Assembly: GCF_005490985.1 (NCBI RefSeq)
Contig: NZ_CP027869.1
Location: forward strand, 2,790,001 to 2,854,000
DNA length: 64,000 nucleotides
Direction of reading: 5' to 3'
Source: Curtobacterium sp. SGAir0471
GTDB lineage: Bacteria > Actinomycetota > Actinomycetes > Actinomycetales > Microbacteriaceae
Shown here: in pieces, positions 59,023 to 64,000 of the stretch
Numbering within the stretch: position 1 is the stretch's first letter
Layout of the letters: every line of letters starts with the position of its first letter
Made by a program: the position numbers and the translations under genes
Notes under the pieces: model-generated
Told to the model about the DNA's origin: nothing
What the model saw: the letters and a program-made list of their open reading frames with translations, nothing else
The model's database searches: none

Positions 59023-59766
59023 GGGCGCCGACGACCCGGCGGCGCCCGCCGCATCGAGCACGACCTCGCGGGTCTGCTGCGCACCGAGGATCCGGAAGTG
59101 CCCGCCGACGGGCACCCGCACGTTCGTGGCCCCGGCGAGCTCGCTGCCTCCCGGGATCAGCGTGTCGAACACCCCGTACACGGACGTGATCCGGGCGTTC
59201 ACCGCGAGGTCTCGCCCGAGCGCGGCGAGCACCGGGTCCGCCGCCCGGAAGGCCCGCAGGTGCGGCACGGGCGCCAGCCGCGCATACACCGACCCGCCGA
59301 ACGGGGTCGACACCGCGACCATCCGGTCGATGCGCTCCCCCTCCGGCAGCGTCATCGCGTACTTGCCGATGAGACCGCCCTTGCTGTGCGCGACGACCAG
59401 CACGTCGCGGAGGTCCTGCTCCTCGAGGTACGCCAGGACCTCTCGGGCCGACTCCGGCACGGGTCGCAGGTTGTGGCGCAGGACGGGCAGCACGTGCACC
59501 GGGTGGCCGGCGTCGTGCAGGGCGTCCATGAGCGGCCGCATGAAGTGCCAGGTCTCGTACACGCCGGGCACCACGACGACCGGCTGACCCGTCCCGGTCC
59601 GGTAGTCCTCGGCGGTCGTCGGTCCGGTGCTCCGGAGCTGCCACCTGGCCGCGTACCACCAGTCGAGCACGGCCCACCACGCGCGACGCAGCAGCGGCAC
59701 ACGGCCTGGAGGCACGGCCGCCGTCCCCGACGCCGCACCCGTCCCCGGGGTGGTCCGGTCCGTCAC
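59008..59766 (-). CDS. Alpha/beta hydrolase (lipase/esterase-like)
   Basis: A 252-residue hydrolase. GQPVVVVPGVYETWHFMRPLMDAL (about 60-83) carries the oxyanion region, and the nucleophile is Ser in VVAHSKGGLIGKYAM (near 125). DTLIPGGS near 214 and GHFRIL near 230 give the Asp and His. The AHSKGG elbow resembles PGAP1/triacylglycerol-lipase-type and LipA-type enzymes. Its GTG overlaps the stop of the upstream hydrolase gene (GTGA), so the two are co-translated. Substrate unknown. Confidence 0.85.
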   Translation of the reverse strand: MTDRTTPGTGAASGTAAVPPGRVPLLRRAWWAVLDWWYAARWQLRSTGPTTAEDYRTGTGQPVVVVPGVYETWHFMRPLMDALHDAGHPVHVLPVLRHNLRPVPESAREVLAYLEEQDLRDVLVVAHSKGGLIGKYAMTLPEGERIDRMVAVSTPFGGSVYARLAPVPHLRAFRAADPVLAALGRDLAVNARITSVYGVFDTLIPGGSELAGATNVRVPVGGHFRILGAQQTREVVLDAAGAAGSSAPRDSR

Positions 59767-60626
59767 CGCGCCGGCCCCGTCGCCGGGCCGTCGGCGGTCG
59801 GACCCTCGGTCGTCGGGCCGCCGAGCACCGGGCCGTCGGTGGTCGGGGACTCGCCGACCGCGTCCTCCGTCGTCTGCACGCGCCGGAACTCGTCGACCAG
59901 GGCGGCGAACGACCCGGGCTGCTGCTCCTGCACGTGGTGCCCGCCCGGCAGCTCGACCAGGGCCCCGCGACGGGCGGCGGACGCCAGCGCCGCAGCCCAG
60001 TCCCGACGGCCGATCGGGTCGCGGTCACCACGGACGACCAGGACCGGCTGCTCGAGGGTCGGCACGACGTCCTCGAGCCGGTACCGCAGCATCGGTCCGA
60101 GCTGCCGCACGTACTGCCGGAGGCTCCGCAGGTAGTCGGTGAGGACGACGGCGTTCATCCGGGGGTCCTCGACCAGCGCGTCACGCCCGAGGTCGAGCGC
60201 CTGCTGCAGCAGCGTCCGCCGAGCGGGGTCGACGACCGGCCCGACCAGGACGACGGCGGCGACGAGGCCGGGGTGCCGCCGGGCGGCCTCGGCGACGACC
60301 TGCGTGCCCATCGACTGGCCCACGAGCACCAGGTCCCCGGCACCCCGTGCGCGGACCGCGGACACGACCAGGTCGGCGAGCTCCTCGGGTGCGAGTGGGC
60401 GTCCGGCCGCGGGCAGTCCACCGAACCCCGGCAGGTCGACGGCCACGGTCCGGTACGTCCGGGCGAGGGACCGCTGCGCCCGGACGAAGGAGCGGTGCGA
60501 CATCCCGATGCCGTGCACGAGCACCACGGTCGGGGCGAGGTCGTCGTGCAGCCGTCCCGCGGGAGCGAGGGTGCGGAGCCGCACGGGCAGCCCACCGACC
60601 TCGGAGGACTCCACCCGTGCGCGCAC
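59763..60626 (-). CDS. Alpha/beta hydrolase with repetitive C-terminal tail
   Basis: A 287-residue hydrolase. VVLVHGIGMSHRSFVRAQRSL gives the oxyanion HG, the nucleophile is Ser in LVLVGQSMGTQVVAEAA (near 105), RGDRDPIGRR the Asp and GGHHVQEQQP the His. The last 25 residues are a low-complexity Thr/Gly/Pro stretch (TTDGPVLGGPTTEGPTADGP) with no fold role apparent. Overlaps the next hydrolase gene by 4 nt. Substrate unknown; esterase or haloperoxidase-like relatives are common. Confidence 0.85.
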   Translation of the reverse strand: MRARVESSEVGGLPVRLRTLAPAGRLHDDLAPTVVLVHGIGMSHRSFVRAQRSLARTYRTVAVDLPGFGGLPAAGRPLAPEELADLVVSAVRARGAGDLVLVGQSMGTQVVAEAARRHPGLVAAVVLVGPVVDPARRTLLQQALDLGRDALVEDPRMNAVVLTDYLRSLRQYVRQLGPMLRYRLEDVVPTLEQPVLVVRGDRDPIGRRDWAAALASAARRGALVELPGGHHVQEQQPGSFAALVDEFRRVQTTEDAVGESPTTDGPVLGGPTTEGPTADGPATGPAR

Positions 60627-60710
60627 GGTGCGAACCTACCCGGCGGTTCCCACCGCGGTGCCAGGCCGGTCATCGAGAACTCTTGTCGGGGTGCGCTGCA
60701 GTGGGGGGCC

Positions 60711-61159
60711 ATGGACGACAACGCCACCGACGCCCCGCCCCGCTCCGCCGCCGGACACCGTGCACGGACCTCGGCGCCCGGCTGGGGTGCGGCTCCGGCC
60801 GTCGCCCCCGCCCCGGCGCCCGGTCCTGCCCCGGCGCCCGATCCTGCCCCGGCCGCGGACACGGCGTGGACCACCGCCCCGCCGACCCGTACGGACCGTC
60901 CGTGTCCAGCGCGCACACCCCCTGGTACGGCCCCGCACCGAGCGGTCGCGTCCGGGGTCCCCGCCCGTCGTGGGTCCTGCCCGTGGTCGCCGTCGCGATC
61001 GGTGCCGGCGCGCTCCTCGTCGGCGGCGGTGTCGGGTTCGCGGTCGGCCACGCCGTCGGCACCCACCAGGCTCCGGCCGTACCGGGCGGCACGCAGCAAC
61101 TCCCGGGCGGCGGCGGCGCCGAGGTCTTCCCCGACGGGAGCCAGGGCACGGGGAGCTGA
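60711..61159 (+). pseudogene. Proline-rich single-helix membrane protein, apparent -1 frameshift
   Basis: From ATG 60711 the sequence codes for MDDNATDAPPRSAAGHRART and a Pro/Ala-rich stretch (VAPAPAPGPAPAPDPAPA) in one frame. After about 60880 the coding signal moves to another frame: DPYGPSVSSAHTPWYGPAPS, one membrane helix (WVLPVVAVAIGAGALLVGG) and a Gly/Pro-rich tail to the stop at 61159. One extra C in the CCCC run at 60877-60880 would join them as TTAPADPYGPS. The joined protein would have about 149 residues and an N-in topology. The break may be a sequencing error, true inactivation or slippage. A shorter product from GTG in the second frame is possible. Confidence 0.6.
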
Positions 61160-61185
61160 CCCTCGACGGCAGCGCCCGACGGCCC

Positions 61186-61191
61186 TAGGCT
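61186..61191 (+). promoter_or_regulatory. Leaderless-type -10 box for the reductase gene
   Basis: TAGGCT, 7 nt before ATG 61199. Confidence 0.6.
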
Positions 61192-61198
61192 CCGCAGC

Positions 61199-61747
61199 AT
61201 GCGCAAGGTGACCTCGGGGCTGTTCGCATCGATCGACGGTGTGGTGCAGGACCCGTACAAGTACCAGTACGACTCGTTCGACGCCGAGCTCGGCAGCGCC
61301 ATGACGGCGTGGATGGAGCGCACCGAGACGGTCCTGCTCGGCAGGCAGAGCTACCTGGAGTGGTCCGAGTGGTGGCCCCAGCACGAGGACGACCCGTTCG
61401 GTCGGTGGATCAACCCGATCGAGAAGCACGTCGCGTCGACCACCCTCGGTGACGACCTGACGTGGCAGAACGCCCACCGGATCCAGGGCGACGTCGACGA
61501 CTTCGTGCGCGACCTCAAGTCCGGCGACGGCGGCGACATCGCGGTCACCGGCAGCGTCACGCTCGTGCGTCACCTGCTGTTCGCCGGCCTCCTCGACGAG
61601 CTGCAGCTCATGGTGCACCCGGCGATCGCGGGTGCCGGGCGCCGGCTCTTCGAGCCGACGGACCCGCCCACCCGGCTGCGGCTGGTGCAGAGCGTGGTGA
61701 CCAGCAAGGGGAACGTGCTGAGCACCTACGCGCCGTTCGCCGACTGA
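61199..61747 (+). CDS. DHFR/RibD-like reductase
   Basis: A 182-residue protein of the RibD C-terminal/dihydrofolate-reductase fold. MRKVTSGLFASIDGVVQDPYK at the start, ETVLLGRQSYLEWSEWWP near 45, KHVASTTLGDD near 78, DIAVTGSVTLVRHLLFAGLLDELQLMVHPAIAGAGRRLF near 115-152 and RLRLVQSVVTSKGNVLSTYAP at the end. These YwjB/YyaP-type proteins bind NADPH; the substrate is generally unknown. Own -10 box. Confidence 0.88.
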   Translation: MRKVTSGLFASIDGVVQDPYKYQYDSFDAELGSAMTAWMERTETVLLGRQSYLEWSEWWPQHEDDPFGRWINPIEKHVASTTLGDDLTWQNAHRIQGDVDDFVRDLKSGDGGDIAVTGSVTLVRHLLFAGLLDELQLMVHPAIAGAGRRLFEPTDPPTRLRLVQSVVTSKGNVLSTYAPFAD

Positions 61748-61883
61748 CGGCGGCGGGGCGTGCCTCCCGGCCGGGTCCTGCGGGACCGCTCCATCGGCAG
61801 CCGGACGGGCAGGTGGACGGACAGGTGCCGAGACCGGCGTACCCTTCTGGGTGGCCGTCGACCGCACCACCCTGGAGAACACC

Positions 61884-63182
61884 ATGTCCGAGGACACCCG
61901 CCCGCACGTCGTCATCGTCGGGGGTGGCTTCGCGGGGATCGCGGCCATGCGGGAACTCGCCGACGCCGACGTCCGCGTGACGCTCGTCGACCGCCACGTC
62001 TACAACATGTTCCAGCCGCTCATGTACCAGGTCGCCACCGGCGGTCTGAACGCGGGCGACGTCACCTACTTCCTGCGGAGCCTGCGGGCGAAGCAGTCGA
62101 ACGCCGACTTCCGGCACGGGCTCCTCACCGGCATCGACACCGAGCACCGGATCGCCGAGATGTCCGACGGCGAGCACCTGCACTACGACTGGCTGATCCT
62201 GGCGAACGGTGTCAACACGAGCTACTTCGGAACGCCCGGTGCGTACGAGTACGCGTACTCGATGTACTCCCGCTCGCAGGCCCTCCGCATCCGCGACGAG
62301 CTGTTCACTCGCCTCGAGCAGGCCGCGGCGCAGCAGGGCCCGGACGAGATCCGCGTCGTGATCGTCGGCGGCGGCGCGACCGGCGTGGAGATGGCCGGCG
62401 CCCTCGCCGAGCTCCGCGACCAGGCCCTCGTCGGGGCGTACCCGGAGATCGAGCGCGGCAACATCTCGATCACGCTCGTGCACCGCAGCGGCGAGCTCCT
62501 CAAGCCGTTCGCCCCGCGTCTGCGCCGGTACGCGGCAAAGGTGCTCCGGAAGCGCGGCGTGGTGCTCCGGCTGAACACCGGCGTCGCCGAGGTCAAGGAG
62601 GACGGTGTCGTCACCGCCTCGGGCGAGTTCATCCCCGCGTCCCAGGTCATCTGGGCCACCGGGGTCGCGGCGCACAAGGAGGTCTCGGGCTGGGGCATGC
62701 CGCAGACCCACGGCGGCCGCATCCAGGTGAACGACGACCTGAGCGTGAAGGGCGTCGAGCGGATCTTCTCGGCCGGCGACATCGCGGCGCAGGACGACGC
62801 CCTCGCGCAGCTCGCCCAGCCCGCGCTGCAGGGCGGCAAACACGTCGCCCGCCAGGTGAAGCGCCTGCTCGACGGGAAGCCGACCGAGCACTTCAAGTAC
62901 TTCGACAAGGGCACGATGGCGACCATCGGGACGAACGCCGCGGTGGCGCAGCTGCGCGGCGGCATCACGATGGTCGGCCCCGTGGCGTGGCTGGCGTGGG
63001 TCGCGGTGCACATCGCCTCGCTGCTCGGCAACGGCAACCGGCTGTCGACGCTGTCGCACTTCTTCGTCCGCTACCTGTGGTTCATGAGGAAGCGCTCGAT
63101 CCCGATCGTCGGGGACGTCCGGCCCGTGCGCCCGAACGGCGACCGCGAGCCGGAGCCCTGGCAGATGCAGAAGGCCGAGTAG
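61884..63182 (+). CDS. ndh: Type II NADH dehydrogenase
   Basis: Single-subunit, non-proton-pumping NADH:quinone oxidoreductase at the membrane surface, 432 residues. The FAD motif is VVIVGGGFAGIAAMREL (about 10-26), the NADH motif VVIVGGGATGVEMAGALAEL near 165, and IFSAGDIAAQDDALAQLAQPALQGGKHVARQV near 300 is the second FAD strand with the AQxAxQ quinone-site pattern. A C-terminal amphipathic/hydrophobic segment (GPVAWLAWVAVHIASLLG) anchors it. ATG 61884 was chosen because GGAG lies 8 nt upstream and homologues begin here; a GTG at 61851, 5 nt after TACCCT, is the alternative. Confidence 0.93.
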   Translation: MSEDTRPHVVIVGGGFAGIAAMRELADADVRVTLVDRHVYNMFQPLMYQVATGGLNAGDVTYFLRSLRAKQSNADFRHGLLTGIDTEHRIAEMSDGEHLHYDWLILANGVNTSYFGTPGAYEYAYSMYSRSQALRIRDELFTRLEQAAAQQGPDEIRVVIVGGGATGVEMAGALAELRDQALVGAYPEIERGNISITLVHRSGELLKPFAPRLRRYAAKVLRKRGVVLRLNTGVAEVKEDGVVTASGEFIPASQVIWATGVAAHKEVSGWGMPQTHGGRIQVNDDLSVKGVERIFSAGDIAAQDDALAQLAQPALQGGKHVARQVKRLLDGKPTEHFKYFDKGTMATIGTNAAVAQLRGGITMVGPVAWLAWVAVHIASLLGNGNRLSTLSHFFVRYLWFMRKRSIPIVGDVRPVRPNGDREPEPWQMQKAE

Positions 63183-63192
63183 CGCCGACACT

Positions 63193-63215
63193 GCTGCGGG
63201 CTCCGAGCCCGCAGC
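63193..63215. terminator. Bidirectional hairpin
   Basis: GCTGCGGGCT (63193-63202) pairs perfectly with 63206-63215 over a 3-nt loop, between convergent stops at 63182 and 63219. Confidence 0.8.
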
Positions 63216-63218
63216 GGC

Positions 63219-64000
63219 TCAGCGCGCGGCGACGTGCGCGTACGCCCCCGCGGCGATGTCCTCGAGCAGGGTCGGGCCGGTCGGCTCCCACCCGAGCAGC
63301 TCCTGCGTCGCGGCCGACGACGCCGACATCTCCGCGCCGAAGAACCCGCCGATGAACCCGAAGTGCGCGGCGGCGTCCGCGGGGTCGACGCTCGTGACCG
63401 GCAGCCCGAGCGCGTCCCCGATCGCCGCCGCGACGTCCCGCGTGGGGATCCCCTGCTCGGCGACGGCGTGCAACCGGGAACCGGCCGGCGCCTGCTCGAG
63501 CCCGAGCCGCACCATCCGGGCGGCGTCCGTGACGTGCACGGCCGCCCATCGGTTGCTGCCGTCGCCGACGTAGCCGGACACCCCGCGCTCGAGTGCGACC
63601 CCCACCAGGTACGCGACGAAGCCGTGGTCCCCGACGCCGTGGGTGGTCGGGCTGAACCGCGCGGCGATCGAGCGGACCCCCTGGTCGACGAAGTCGAACG
63701 CCCGGTTCTCGCTGCCGCCGCGCGGGCTGTCCACGCCCGTGAACGGCGAGGGATCGTGCTCCTCCGCCGGACGACCCGGTGCCAGGGCGGCGACCCCGGA
63801 GGCCACGACGAACGGCCGGTCGGTGCCCACGAGCGCGGTCGCGAGGGCCTCGACGGCGGCACGCTCGGTGGCGTTCGTCGCCGCCTGGTCGGACCAGTCG
63901 TGCTTGTTCGCGAGGTGCAGGACGCCCTCGGCGTCCGCCGCACCCCGGGCGAGCACCGCGAGGTCGTCGAGGTCGCCGCGCACGACGGTGACGCCCTTGG
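63219..64000 (-). CDS. SDR/epimerase-family protein, N-terminus outside the window
   Basis: The frame stays open to the last base (KGVTVVRGDLDDLAVL reads in from the edge), so about 260 C-terminal residues are seen and the dinucleotide-binding N-terminus is missing. GVLHLANKHDWSD, AFDFVDQGVRSIAARFSPTTHGVGDHGFVAYLVGVA, GDGSNRWAAVHVTDAARMVRLGLEQAPAG and AIGDALGLPVTSVDPADAAAHFGFIGGFF match atypical SDRs related to NAD-dependent epimerases (YwnB/Sacol2296-like, recalled). The catalytic Tyr-x3-Lys seems replaced, as is common in this group. Substrate unknown. Confidence 0.82.
   Translation of the reverse strand, partial: KGVTVVRGDLDDLAVLARGAADAEGVLHLANKHDWSDQAATNATERAAVEALATALVGTDRPFVVASGVAALAPGRPAEEHDPSPFTGVDSPRGGSENRAFDFVDQGVRSIAARFSPTTHGVGDHGFVAYLVGVALERGVSGYVGDGSNRWAAVHVTDAARMVRLGLEQAPAGSRLHAVAEQGIPTRDVAAAIGDALGLPVTSVDPADAAAHFGFIGGFFGAEMSASSAATQELLGWEPTGPTLLEDIAAGAYAHVAAR

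Noticed and set aside
61748..61883. A ninth copy of the hairpin family upstream of ndh
   Set aside because: Only GCCTCCCGGCC resembles one arm; no matching second arm is present.

Overview
This 64 kb window is high-GC, densely packed bacterial chromosome. Gene content and habits point to an actinobacterium of the Microbacteriaceae, most likely Curtobacterium or a close relative. The signs are frequent GTG starts, ATGA/GTGA stop-start overlaps, many genes whose -10 box lies only 6-7 nt from the start codon (leaderless transcription), an LAxTG sortase substrate and a protein O-mannosyltransferase. The genus is inferred from memory of such genomes, not from a search. I see no rRNA, CRISPR array, insertion sequence, integrase or phage module. 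One tRNA gene is present (tRNA-Ser, UGA). Both ends of the window cut a gene.

Region by region. 1-2.7 kb: end of a PepSY membrane protein, then the formaldehyde-fixing ribulose monophosphate pair hxlB-hxlA, divergent from a regulator that fuses a kinase-like ATPase fold to a LuxR helix-turn-helix. 2.7-4 kb: a lone AAA+ ATPase with a palindrome over its promoter. 4-9 kb: tRNA-Ser running straight into an acetyltransferase gene, then serS-HAD, a MarR/VOC divergent pair with twin operators, and a lipid kinase. 9-13 kb: pheA, a MarR-GNAT fusion, and a cytochrome b-molybdopterin oxidoreductase with a small membrane partner. 13-20 kb: a glycosyltransferase and then a molybdenum block (moaA, MoaD-like, modCBA, a MoeB-rhodanese protein and an HTH-TOBE protein). 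20-26 kb: a second glycosyltransferase, ispE, and a sulfur unit (flavin monooxygenase and metY, preceded by an ATP-grasp ligase). 26-29.6 kb: small membrane protein, MmyB-type regulator divergent from an SDR, and a two-gene PIN-domain unit. 29.7-36 kb: rsmA-tatD-metG operon, rsmI, and a protein O-mannosyltransferase. 36-41 kb: TetR/MFS efflux pair, sulfurtransferase, epimerase, P-loop protein. 41-49 kb: Ig-repeat wall protein, a YyaL-type protein and the helicase HrpA. 49-52 kb: small enzymes. 52-57 kb: CitAB-type two-component system divergent from tctCBA tricarboxylate uptake. 57-64 kb: LacI regulator, two hydrolases, a frameshifted proline-rich membrane gene, a reductase, a type II NADH dehydrogenase and a truncated epimerase.

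How the genes work together. The molybdate transporter, cofactor enzymes and the molybdopterin oxidoreductase form one metal-uptake-to-enzyme theme. The flavin monooxygenase plus MetY suggest organosulfur scavenging into homocysteine. CitAB and TctCBA make a sense-and-import module for a carboxylate.

The most distinctive feature is not a gene. A family of near-perfect palindromes with the core GGACGGGAGGC..GCCTCCCGTCC occurs at eight intergenic places, always just downstream of a stop codon, and one half-copy lies inside a coding sequence. A second palindrome type (GCGACAYCYCAC) occurs twice, once within the molybdopterin oxidoreductase reading frame.
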